Origin: Rhodophyticola sp017644125
GTDB lineage: Bacteria > Pseudomonadota > Alphaproteobacteria > Rhodobacterales > Rhodobacteraceae
Assembly (NCBI RefSeq): GCF_042140125.1
Contig: NZ_CP159473.1
Strand: one strand, 5' to 3'
DNA length: 64,000 bases
The position numbers and the translations under genes are program-made. Positions within the stretch are counted from its first letter, which is position 1; every line of letters begins with the position of its first letter. Below the pieces are notes generated by a model that made no database searches, was not told where the DNA came from, and saw nothing but the letters and a program-made list of their open reading frames with translations. Positions 26,694-34,534 of this stretch are shown here, piece by piece.

Positions 26694-28178
26694 ATGATCC
26701 ATGATTTCCTCATCATCGGCGGCGGCATCGCGGGCGTGTCCACCGGCGCGGAGCTCAGCCGCCTCGGCTCCATCCTGCTCCTGGAGGCCGAAGACGCGCT
26801 GGCCTATCACGCCTCGGGCCGCTCCGCCGCGCTGTTCGAGGCGCATTACGGCCATCCGGTCACGATCGAGCTGAACAAGGCGTCCCATGCGTTTCACATG
26901 ACCGCCAATGGCGGTGTCCTGTCGCCGCGCGGGCTGGTGTTCGTCGCCAGCGCCACCCAGGCCGACAGCTTCGCGCAGGATGTGGCGCTGATGCATCTGG
27001 ACGAGATCAGCCCGGATGACGCCCGCGCGATGGTTCCGATCCTGAACCCCTCCCATCTGGCGATGGCCGCCTATCACGATGCCGCATGGGATATCGACAC
27101 GGATCGGCTGCTGCAGAACTACGTGCGCGCGATCCGCGACAATCAGGGCGAGATCCGGAATGGCGCGAAGGTCACCGGGATCACCCGCGCCTCCGGGCTC
27201 TGGCAGGTCACTGCCACCGGCCAGACCCACGAGGCGCGGGTGCTGGTCAATGCCGCGGGCGCATGGGCCGATCACATCGCCGCACTGGCCGGGGTGCATC
27301 CGCTTGGTCTCAAGCCGCTCCGCAGGTCCATGGCGCGGATGCCCGCCCCCGGCGGGTGTGACGTGCGCCGCTGGCCCATGGTGATCGGCTCGGGCGAAAG
27401 CTGGTACGCGAAACCCGACGCGGGCGCGTGGCTTGTCTCCCCCGCCGAAGAGGACCCCGCCGAACCCCATGACGCCTGGGCCGATGATCTGGTGCTGGCC
27501 GAGGGGATCGCGCGCTACCAGCCCTTCGTCACCGAAGAGGTGACCCGCATCACCGCCACATGGGCGGGGCTGAGAACCTTCGCGCCCGATCGCTGTCTGG
27601 TTCTGGGCCCGGCCCCGGACGCGCCCGATTTCGTCTGGGTCGCCGGACAGGGCGGATACGGGTTTCAGACCGCGCCCGCCGCGGCGCGGCTGGTGGGCGA
27701 CCTGCTGTCCGGCTGCACGCCGGAACTTGCGCCCGACACCGTGGCCCGCCTGGCCCGGCCCGGTTCGCATGAGCCCGCGCAGGCTCGATCTTCCCGATGC
27801 ACCCGGCCCGGCGCCCGACGGCGCCCTGTCCGCCCCGTCGGCGCTGCGCAACCGCGCGGCGATCCTGTCGGTCCTGACCCGGATCGCGCCCCCGGCGGGC
27901 CGGGCGCTGGAAATCGCCTCCGGCACCGGGGAACATGTGGTGGCCTTCGCCCCGGCCATGCCCGGGCTGATCTGGCAACCGAGCGACCCGGACCCGGCCC
28001 GCCGCGCCTCCATCGCCGCATGGGCGGCCCTGCACCCGGCGCCGAACCTGCTGCCGCCGATTGCGCTGGACGCCTGCAAACCGGGCTGGGCCGCAACGCA
28101 AGGGCCGGCCGATCTGATCGTTCTGGTCAACCTGATCCATCTGATTTCGGATGCCGAAACCACTATTCTTATAGATGA
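26694..28178 (+). CDS. FAD-dependent oxidoreductase (DadA-like), probably frameshifted at its 3' end
   Basis: The first ~358 residues are a complete FAD-dependent glycine/D-amino-acid oxidase-type enzyme: GGGIAGVSTGAELS at 8-21, HASGRSAALFEAHYG, VNAAGAWADHIA and the C-terminal GQGGYGFQTAPAAARLVGDLL. Relatives end soon after. Here the frame misses a stop and runs another ~136 codons, rich in Arg, Pro and Gly, across the next gene in a different frame. One extra C in the CCCGG at 27757-27761 would give an ending of the type RFA-stop, with the TGA at 27770 overlapping the next ATG. The true product is probably about 358 residues. The substrate is likely a D-amino acid or an N-methyl amino acid; it cannot be fixed. 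Confidence 0.75.
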   Translation: MIHDFLIIGGGIAGVSTGAELSRLGSILLLEAEDALAYHASGRSAALFEAHYGHPVTIELNKASHAFHMTANGGVLSPRGLVFVASATQADSFAQDVALMHLDEISPDDARAMVPILNPSHLAMAAYHDAAWDIDTDRLLQNYVRAIRDNQGEIRNGAKVTGITRASGLWQVTATGQTHEARVLVNAAGAWADHIAALAGVHPLGLKPLRRSMARMPAPGGCDVRRWPMVIGSGESWYAKPDAGAWLVSPAEEDPAEPHDAWADDLVLAEGIARYQPFVTEEVTRITATWAGLRTFAPDRCLVLGPAPDAPDFVWVAGQGGYGFQTAPAAARLVGDLLSGCTPELAPDTVARLARPGSHEPAQARSSRCTRPGARRRPVRPVGAAQPRGDPVGPDPDRAPGGPGAGNRLRHRGTCGGLRPGHARADLATERPGPGPPRLHRRMGGPAPGAEPAAADCAGRLQTGLGRNARAGRSDRSGQPDPSDFGCRNHYSYR

Positions 28179-28422
28179 AATCGGCAAGGCCCTGGCCCCC
28201 GGCGGCATACTCGCGCTCTACGGTCCGTTCCTGCGGGATGGGGAGGCGACCTCCGACGGCGACGCCCGGTTTCACGCCAGCCTGCGCGCCAAGGATCCGG
28301 CCATCGGCTACAAGGATGTGGTGGATATCGCCGCGGCCCTGAACCGGCACGGCCTGTCTCTGTTCGAAACGGTGAAACTGCCCGCCAACAACCTGATGCT
28401 CTGCGCGGAACGGCGAAGTTGA
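27769..28422 (+). CDS. DUF938 SAM-dependent methyltransferase-like protein
   Basis: A 217-residue class I methyltransferase fold. SAPSALRNRAAIL leads into the SAM-binding LEIASGTGEHVVAFAP (about residues 47-62); then LIWQPSDPDP, ADLIVLVNLIHLIS and the C-terminal GYKDVVDIAAALNRHGLSLFETVKLPANN, all DUF938 features. The substrate is unknown for the family. ATG 27769 matches the usual N-terminus and would overlap a restored FAD-oxidase stop by ATGA. Confidence 0.85.
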   Translation: MSPRRLDLPDAPGPAPDGALSAPSALRNRAAILSVLTRIAPPAGRALEIASGTGEHVVAFAPAMPGLIWQPSDPDPARRASIAAWAALHPAPNLLPPIALDACKPGWAATQGPADLIVLVNLIHLISDAETTILIDEIGKALAPGGILALYGPFLRDGEATSDGDARFHASLRAKDPAIGYKDVVDIAAALNRHGLSLFETVKLPANNLMLCAERRS

Positions 28423-28492
28423 TGTCGATCAAAGTGCAGCGCGCGATCACACCGTAACGCGCCGGGAAACATCTGAAAAAAAGGGACAGACG

Positions 28493-28846
28493 ATGAACTG
28501 GATGGAAAAGAACGCGGCCATGCGGCGCGACCTTCAGGCGTTGAACGGCGCGGCACCCGACACGCTCAAGGGCTTCGGCGCGCTGTCCAAGGCGGTCAAG
28601 ACGGGCGGGGCGCTCGACCTCAAGACCAAGGAATTCGTGGCCCTCGGGATTTCGGTCGCGGACCGCTGCGAGCCCTGCATCGGCTTTCATGTGGAGGCGT
28701 TGGTCTCCGCCGGTGCCAGCCGTGAGGAGATCGCCGATGTCCTGTCGATGGCGGTGCAGATGGGCGGCGGGCCGTCGCTGATGTATGCCGCCAAGGCGCT
28801 GGCCTGTTTCGACGAGTTGAGCGGCGCAACCCGGGCCGCGGACTGA
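28493..28846 (+). CDS. Carboxymuconolactone decarboxylase/AhpD-like protein
   Basis: A 117-residue all-helical CMD domain. C59-E-P-C62-IGF-H66 is the AhpD-type CxxCxxxH redox motif, followed by ALVSAGASREEIADVLSMAVQMGGGPSLMYAAKAL. AhpD-like proteins act as small peroxidase/reductase partners, so an antioxidant role is likely; the true partner is unknown. An AAAAAAGGGACAG ribosome site precedes the ATG. It stands alone. Confidence 0.88.
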   Translation: MNWMEKNAAMRRDLQALNGAAPDTLKGFGALSKAVKTGGALDLKTKEFVALGISVADRCEPCIGFHVEALVSAGASREEIADVLSMAVQMGGGPSLMYAAKALACFDELSGATRAAD

Positions 28847-28910
28847 CCCCGCGGCTTGCCCGCTCCGCCGGCGCCTGCTATCAGACCCCCATCAACAGGA
28901 GTGCCCTGCC

Positions 28911-28928
28911 AGTGATCAAGACAGCCTG
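28911..28928 (+). other. Five-codon mini-ORF with ribosome site, before the RibD-like gene
   Basis: GTG-ATC-AAG-ACA-GCC-TGA follows ACAGGAG by about ten bases, 59 bases before the next gene. Between the two a short inverted repeat, GGTCC...GGACC, can form. It could be a leader peptide or upstream ORF, or chance. Confidence 0.2.
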
Positions 28929-28986
28929 ACCCCCGTTTTCCGGTCCTGAAACGGACCAAGGCTTTCTCGATCAGACGGAGCAGTCC

Positions 28987-29517
28987 ATGCATCCCATCAT
29001 CTATGACGTGGCGGTCTCCGCCGACGGCTTCATTTCCGGCCCGAATGCCGACATCTCGGCCTTTCCCCATCAGGGAACGGTCGTCGATGACTACGTGGCC
29101 CGCCTGCGGGGTTACAGCACGGTCCTGATGGGCCGGGCGACCTATGAATTCGGCTATGGGTTCGGGCTTCTGCCCGGGGCCAACCCCTATCCATGGGCGC
29201 GCAGTATCGTGGTGTCCTCGGGCCTCACCCTGCCGGAAACCGCGGATGTGGAGATTTGGCGCGCGGCACCCGAAGGCGCGCTGCGGGCTTTGCGCGCGGC
29301 AAGCGCCGGGCCGATCTATCTCTGCGGCGGCGGCGTGCTGGCGGCGCATCTGCTGGCCATGGGCCAGATCGACCTCCTGCGGCTCAAACGCGCCCCGATC
29401 CTTCTGGGCGGCGGCGTGCCGCTTTTCGCCGCCATGGCGCGGCCCCCGGTGCTGACCCTGCGGGACCAGCGGGACCATGCCAATGGCCTGATCTATCAGG
29501 AATTCGCGCTGTCATAG
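28987..29517 (+). CDS. Dihydrofolate reductase/RibD C-terminal-like protein
   Basis: A 176-residue reductase-like domain: IIYDVAVSADGFISGPNADI at the start, VLMGRATYEFGYGFG (NADPH-side GRxTYE), a central VVSSGLTLP and IYLCGGGVLAAHLLAMGQIDLLRL, ending PVLTLRDQRDHANGLIYQEF. Proteins of this YyaP/YwjB-like group bind NADPH but have no proven substrate; they are not the folate enzyme itself. A GGAGCAG ribosome site precedes the ATG. Convergent with the dehydrogenase that follows. Confidence 0.82.
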   Translation: MHPIIYDVAVSADGFISGPNADISAFPHQGTVVDDYVARLRGYSTVLMGRATYEFGYGFGLLPGANPYPWARSIVVSSGLTLPETADVEIWRAAPEGALRALRAASAGPIYLCGGGVLAAHLLAMGQIDLLRLKRAPILLGGGVPLFAAMARPPVLTLRDQRDHANGLIYQEFALS

Positions 29518-29523
29518 CCAGTT

Positions 29524-29538
29524 GGCGCGCCGCGCGCC
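29524..29538. terminator. GC hairpin in convergent gap
   Basis: GGCGCG-CCG-CGCGCC lies in the 30-base gap between two convergent genes. No T tract is seen; a shared 3' structure is possible. Confidence 0.35.
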
Positions 29539-29547
29539 GCCTGCGGT

Positions 29548-32052
29548 CTATCCATCCATCCGGATCGCCGCGTTGCCGGGGTCATAGGGGCTGTCCTCCA
29601 CCACCTCCGCCTGCCAGAGCCGGTTCAGCATCTTCACCTGAAGCTTCCGGCCCGTCACGGCCAGATCGGGCCGCACATAGCCCATCCCGATGGATTTGCC
29701 GAAGGCCACGGAATACCCGCCCGATGTCAGGCGGCCCACCTTGGTGTCGCCGTCATACAGCGCCTCCCGGCCCCAGGGGTCCGCATCCCCGGGCCCGTCG
29801 ATCAGAAGCGTCACGCATCTGGAGCGGATGCCCAGCGCCGTCATCGCCTCCTTGCCGCGAAAGTCTTTCGACAGGTCCACGAACCGGTCCAGCCCGGCCT
29901 CCAGCGGCGTGGCGTCCCGGCCCAGTTCGGTCCCGAAGGCACGGTACGATTTCTCCTGCCGCAGCCAGTTCTGCGCCCGCGCGCCCACCAGCTTCATCCC
30001 ATGGCCCGCCCCCGCGGCAACCAGTTGATCCCACAGGTAATTCTGCATCTCGATAGGATGATGCAGCTCCCAGCCCAGCTCACCGGTATAGGCCACACGG
30101 ATCGCGCGCACCGGGCACATGCCAAGCTCGATATTACGCATCGACAGCCACGGGAAACGCTTGTTGCCCAGCACCGTTTCGGGGTCCGCGTCCTTCACGA
30201 TCTCGCGCAGCACATCGCGCGATTTCGGGCCGGCGATGGCGAACACGCCCCACTGGATCGTGACATCTTCCTCGTTGATCCGCCCGAACCGATCCTCATT
30301 CGCCATGATCGCCTTGTAGAGGTAATCCTGATCGTAGGCGTGCCACGCACCCGCGCTCACGAGGTAATAATCATCCTCCGCGATCCGCACGATGGTATAT
30401 TCCGTCCGCGTCGTCCCCGCATCGGTCAGCGCATAGGTCAGGTTGATCCGCCCGACCTTGGGCAGCTTGTTCGTGGTGAACCAATCCAGGAACGCCGTCG
30501 CCCCCGGGCCTGATATCCGGTGCTTGGCAAAGGCGGTCGCATCGATCAGGCCGACCCCCTCGCGGATCGCCTCAGCCTCGGCCTTGGCATAGTCCCACCA
30601 GCCCCCACGCCGGAACGACCGCGCGTCCTTGTCGAACGAAGACGGCGCATCCAGCGGTCCATAATAATTCGGCCGCTCGAACCCGTTCACACAGCCGAAC
30701 TGCGCCCCCGCCGCCTTCTGCCGGTCATAGGCAGGCGCGGTCCGCAAAGGCCGGCAGGCCTCCCGCTCCTCATCGGGGTGATGCAGGATATAGACGTGAT
30801 CGTAGCATTCCTCGTTCTTGCGCGCGGCATATTCGGTTGTCATCCAATCCTGCCCGTAGCGCTTGGGATCGAGGCTCGCCATATCGATCTCGGCCTCGCC
30901 GTCGACCATCATCTGCGCGAGGTAATAGCCCGTGCCACCCGCCGCCGTGATCCCGAAGCTGAACCCTTCCGCCAGCCACATATTCTCCAGCCCCGGCGCG
31001 GGGCCGACCAGCGGGTTCCCATCGGGCGTGTAGCAGATCGGGCCGTTGAAATCGTCCTTCAGACCGCTCTCCTCGCAGGACGGGATGCGGTGGATCATCG
31101 CCATGTACTGCGCTTCGATCCGCTCAAGATCCAGCGGGAAGAGATCCGCGCGGAAACTGTCCGGCACGCCATACTCGAACCGCGCCGGCGCGCCCTTCTC
31201 GTAGACGCCAAGGATCCAGCCACCCCGTTCCTCGCGCACATAGCTCTGCGCATCCGCATCGCGGATCACCGGGTGTTCGGCACCGCCGTTCCTGCGATAG
31301 TCCAACAGCGCCGGGTCCTGATCCATGACGATGAACTGATGCTCCACCGGGATGGCCGGGATCTTGATGCCCAGCATCCGCGCCGTGCGCTGCGCATGGT
31401 TGCCCGAGGCCGTCACCACATGCTCTGCGGTGATCACGATCTGCTCGTCCGAGGGCACCAGATTGCCGCCCTTTTCCACCATCTTCGTGCAGGTGACCTC
31501 CCAGGCCTGACCGGTCCAGTGAAACCCGTCCGCCTGCCATTTCCGCTCGATCGCCACGCCGCGCTGGCGCGCGCCCTTCGCCATCGCCTGCGTCACGTCG
31601 GCGGGGTTAATATAGCCATCGGTATTGTGGTAGAGCGCACCTTTCAGATCGGCGGTTTCGATGAGCGGCCAGCGCGCCTTGATCTCGTCCGGGGTCAGCC
31701 ATTCATAGGGAATGCCCACGGTCTCGGCGGTGGCGGCATAGAGCATGTATTCGTCCATCCGCTCCTGCGTCTGCGCCATCCGCAGGTTGCCCACCACCGC
31801 GAAGCCCGCATTCAGCCCCGTCTCCGCCTCCAGCGTCTTGTAGAACCGGACCGAGTAGTCGTGGATATGGGTGGTGGCGTAGGACATGTTGAAGAGCGGC
31901 AGAAGCCCCGCCGCATGCCAGGTGGACCCCGAGGTGAGCTCGTCGCGCTCCAGCAGCATCACATCGTCCCAACCGGCCCTGGCCAGATGATAGGCAATCG
32001 AGGTGCCGACAGCACCGCCGCCGACGACAAGGGCTTTGACTTGGGTTTTCAT
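29548..32052 (-). CDS. Dimethylglycine/sarcosine dehydrogenase-type flavoprotein with GcvT domain
   Basis: An 834-residue fusion of an N-terminal FAD oxidoreductase (GGGAVGTSIAYHL, residues 11-23; GSTWHAAGLL, where H46 is at the place of the covalent FAD His in dimethylglycine dehydrogenase) and a C-terminal aminomethyltransferase domain (about residues 440-834). The family demethylates dimethylglycine, sarcosine or similar N-methyl compounds with tetrahydrofolate as C1 acceptor. I chose ATG 32052. With soxBDAG in the same window it suggests use of methylated amines or glycine betaine derivatives. The exact substrate cannot be read. Confidence 0.9.
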   Translation of the reverse strand: MKTQVKALVVGGGAVGTSIAYHLARAGWDDVMLLERDELTSGSTWHAAGLLPLFNMSYATTHIHDYSVRFYKTLEAETGLNAGFAVVGNLRMAQTQERMDEYMLYAATAETVGIPYEWLTPDEIKARWPLIETADLKGALYHNTDGYINPADVTQAMAKGARQRGVAIERKWQADGFHWTGQAWEVTCTKMVEKGGNLVPSDEQIVITAEHVVTASGNHAQRTARMLGIKIPAIPVEHQFIVMDQDPALLDYRRNGGAEHPVIRDADAQSYVREERGGWILGVYEKGAPARFEYGVPDSFRADLFPLDLERIEAQYMAMIHRIPSCEESGLKDDFNGPICYTPDGNPLVGPAPGLENMWLAEGFSFGITAAGGTGYYLAQMMVDGEAEIDMASLDPKRYGQDWMTTEYAARKNEECYDHVYILHHPDEEREACRPLRTAPAYDRQKAAGAQFGCVNGFERPNYYGPLDAPSSFDKDARSFRRGGWWDYAKAEAEAIREGVGLIDATAFAKHRISGPGATAFLDWFTTNKLPKVGRINLTYALTDAGTTRTEYTIVRIAEDDYYLVSAGAWHAYDQDYLYKAIMANEDRFGRINEEDVTIQWGVFAIAGPKSRDVLREIVKDADPETVLGNKRFPWLSMRNIELGMCPVRAIRVAYTGELGWELHHPIEMQNYLWDQLVAAGAGHGMKLVGARAQNWLRQEKSYRAFGTELGRDATPLEAGLDRFVDLSKDFRGKEAMTALGIRSRCVTLLIDGPGDADPWGREALYDGDTKVGRLTSGGYSVAFGKSIGMGYVRPDLAVTGRKLQVKMLNRLWQAEVVEDSPYDPGNAAIRMDG

Positions 32053-32152
32053 GGGCGCGCGCACTCCGGTCGGAAAGATCGTCCCATCTTCCATGCCAGA
32101 GCGCCGCGCGACAATCCTGCGCTATTCGACCTAAGCCCGCGCGAAAACGACA

Positions 32153-32186
32153 TGCGCGCCCCTCCGCCCCCGCCGGGGTGCGCGCA
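32153..32186. promoter_or_regulatory. Long GC hairpin in the divergent dehydrogenase/kdgK gap
   Basis: TGCGCGCCCC and GGGGTGCGCGCA form an 11-bp stem with one bulged T around a 12-base C-rich loop. It lies in the 180-base gap that holds both promoters. It may be a regulator site or transcript structure; its GC content makes a weak chance match less likely but not impossible. Confidence 0.35.
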
Positions 32187-32232
32187 AGAAACCTGCTGGC
32201 CTATCCCGGGATTTGGTTGTTCACTGCGGCCC

Positions 32233-33135
32233 ATGTCACACAAACGCATCCTCTCCATCGGCGAATGCATGGTCGAACTGGCCGCAAGCGCGCCCGGCAC
32301 CTACCGGCAGGGCTTCGCCGGCGATACGTTCAACACCGCCTGGCACATGCGCCGCGTGCTCCCCGCAAGCTGGGAGGTGGCGTATCTGACCTGCATCGGG
32401 ACCGATCCGATGTCGGACCGGATGCTGGCCTTCATGGCCGAAAGCGGGATCGCGACCGATGCGGTCACCCGGCTGCCCCGCGCCACGCCCGGTCTTTACA
32501 TGATCGACACCGATGCCAGCGGCGAGCGCAGCTTCACCTATTGGCGCAGCGCGTCGGCGGCGCGGCATCTGGCCGATGACCCCGATCAACTGGCCCGCGC
32601 CACGGACGGCGCCGATCTGATCTATGTCTCGGGCATCACCCTGGCGATCCTGTCGCCACAGGCGCGGGACACGCTGCTGACGATCCTCGCTCAGGTCAAG
32701 GCGACCGGGCGGGATGTCGCCTTCGACAGCAATCTCCGCCCCGGCCTCTGGGAAACGCCCCGGATCATGCGCGAAACGCTGATGGCCGCCGCCGGCGCCG
32801 CCACGATTGCCCTGCCCACATGGCCCGACGAGGCCGCACTGTGCGACGATGCGAACGAAGAGGCCGTGATCGCCCGCTATCGCGGCGCGGGCGTGGCGGA
32901 GGTGGTGGTGAAAAGCGGGCCGGGCCCCGCGCGGATCGTCAGCGACCGGGGCACGTGGCAGGTCGCGCCCGCGGGCCGTGTCGCCCCGGTGGACACCACC
33001 GGCGCCGGGGACAGCTTCAACGCCGCCTACCTGGCCGCCCGGCTGACCGGCGCGCCCGAGCCGGAGGCCGCGCGCGCCGCCCATGCGCTTGCCGGCAAGG
33101 TCATCGGCGAGCGCGGCGCGCTTTGCGCGGTCTGA
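32233..33135 (+). CDS. kdgK: 2-keto-3-deoxygluconate kinase (PfkB family)
   Basis: A 300-residue sugar kinase. It opens RILSIGECMVELAAS and has GFAGDTFNTAWH, the KdgK-like substrate-side motif, then VDTTGAGDSFNAAYLAA (about residues 253-270), the PfkB catalytic signature with its Asp. It phosphorylates KDG made in hexuronate breakdown; uxuB and uxaC lie directly downstream on the other strand, which supports the choice among PfkB kinases. An extension of the frame for 1.7 kb upstream is antisense to the dehydrogenase and was rejected. Only 16 bases separate its stop from that of uxuB. Confidence 0.87.
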   Translation: MSHKRILSIGECMVELAASAPGTYRQGFAGDTFNTAWHMRRVLPASWEVAYLTCIGTDPMSDRMLAFMAESGIATDAVTRLPRATPGLYMIDTDASGERSFTYWRSASAARHLADDPDQLARATDGADLIYVSGITLAILSPQARDTLLTILAQVKATGRDVAFDSNLRPGLWETPRIMRETLMAAAGAATIALPTWPDEAALCDDANEEAVIARYRGAGVAEVVVKSGPGPARIVSDRGTWQVAPAGRVAPVDTTGAGDSFNAAYLAARLTGAPEPEAARAAHALAGKVIGERGALCAV

Positions 33136-33151
33136 ACGCCGGGCACCCCCG

Positions 33152-34534
33152 CTAGCTCCGCCGCCGCGCGACCTCCGCCAGCATCGCATCTGTGAACCAG
33201 CGCGCATCGGCCAGATCGCCGAACACCGCCCGCAGCGACAGGATCGCCTCCGGCCCGGTCGCGGCCGCGGCCCGCAACGGCCCGGCCAGCGGATCCTCCA
33301 CCGCGCCGTCCCGGGTCAGCACATAGGCGATCCAGCCCGCCACGCCCCGCCCCATCGCCGCCCATGGCCTGCCCGCCGCCTGCGCCTCCGCGATCGGGGC
33401 CAGCAGACGCTGCGGCAGTTTCTGGCTGCCATCCATGGCGATCTGCGCCGTCCGGTGATGCAGCGCCGGGTTGCGGAACCGCGCCTGCAACCGCGCCGCA
33501 TAATCCGCCATATCGGCCGCAGGCAGGGGCAGCGTACCCGCCGCCTCCCGCATCACCTCGGCCACCAGCGCGGCCAGCTCCGCATCCTCCATCACGTCGG
33601 CGACCGTCTCGTGATGCCCAAGCTGGCCCAGATAGGCCAGGGTCGAATGGGCCCCGTTCAGCATCCTGAGCTTCATCTTTTCATAGGGCGCCACATCGTC
33701 CACGAACTCCACGCCCGCCGCCGCAAGATCGGGCCGCCCGGCGGGAAAGCGGTCCTCGATCACCCATTGGCAAAACGGCTCCGTCACCACGGGCCAGGCA
33801 TCCTCCACCCCGGTCAGCGCCGCGATCTCGGCCAGATCCCCATCGCCCGTGGCCGGCACAATCCGGTCCACCATGCTTGCCGGAAAGGCCACCTCCGCGG
33901 CGATCCAGTCGGCCAGACCCGCGTCACGCTGCCGGGCGAACTGCGTCACGATCCGGGCCAGCGTCGCGCCATTGTCCGGCAGGTTGTCACAGCTCAGCAC
34001 CGTAAAGGGCGCCACGCCCGCGGCCCGCCGCCGCCTGAGCGCCTCGACCAGCAGACCGGGCACCGAACCGGGGGCCTCGGGCATCGCCAGATCGGCGGCA
34101 ACCGCCGGATGTTCCAACGCCAGATCGCCCGCCCCGTCGCGGCAATACCCCTTTTCGGTCACCGTCAGGCTGACGATCCGGATCGCCGGGTCGCACAGGG
34201 CCGCCAGAACGCCGCCCCCCGCCTCCGTGGCGACCAGAACATCCAGCACCGCGCCGATGATCCGCGCCCGCGTCCCCTCCCCATCCCGTATGGCCAGCGT
34301 GTAGAGCCCCGACTGCGGGGCCAGCGCATCGCGCATATCGGGCCGACGCAGCGACACGCCGCGAATGGCCCAGTCGGGCATGGCGGCCAGACAGTCATCC
34401 ACATAGACCGCCTGATGCGCCCGGTGGAAATTGCCCAAGCCCAGATGCACGATCCCCGGCGTCACCCGCGCGCGGTCATAGGCGGGCCGCGCCGCATTCC
34501 GCGTCTCGGCCAGGGTCCGGGGCGACAATCTCAC
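33152..34534 (-). CDS. uxuB: D-mannonate oxidoreductase / fructuronate reductase
   Basis: A 460-residue long-chain polyol dehydrogenase. The NAD-binding region is IVHLGLGNFHRAHQAVYVDD (about residues 28-47), and the family catalytic segment is KLRMLNGAHS with its Lys, Asn and His. Mannitol dehydrogenase has the same signature; the ATGA overlap with uxaC upstream makes fructuronate reductase the more likely role, converting fructuronate to mannonate. The following step, mannonate dehydratase (uxuA), is not in the window. Confidence 0.85.
   Translation of the reverse strand: MRLSPRTLAETRNAARPAYDRARVTPGIVHLGLGNFHRAHQAVYVDDCLAAMPDWAIRGVSLRRPDMRDALAPQSGLYTLAIRDGEGTRARIIGAVLDVLVATEAGGGVLAALCDPAIRIVSLTVTEKGYCRDGAGDLALEHPAVAADLAMPEAPGSVPGLLVEALRRRRAAGVAPFTVLSCDNLPDNGATLARIVTQFARQRDAGLADWIAAEVAFPASMVDRIVPATGDGDLAEIAALTGVEDAWPVVTEPFCQWVIEDRFPAGRPDLAAAGVEFVDDVAPYEKMKLRMLNGAHSTLAYLGQLGHHETVADVMEDAELAALVAEVMREAAGTLPLPAADMADYAARLQARFRNPALHHRTAQIAMDGSQKLPQRLLAPIAEAQAAGRPWAAMGRGVAGWIAYVLTRDGAVEDPLAGPLRAAAATGPEAILSLRAVFGDLADARWFTDAMLAEVARRRS

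Noticed and set aside
30520..32232. In-frame extension of kdgK through the dehydrogenase gene
   Set aside because: It lies antisense to a gene with clear FAD and GcvT domains, and the kdgK start at 32233 matches the family N-terminus.
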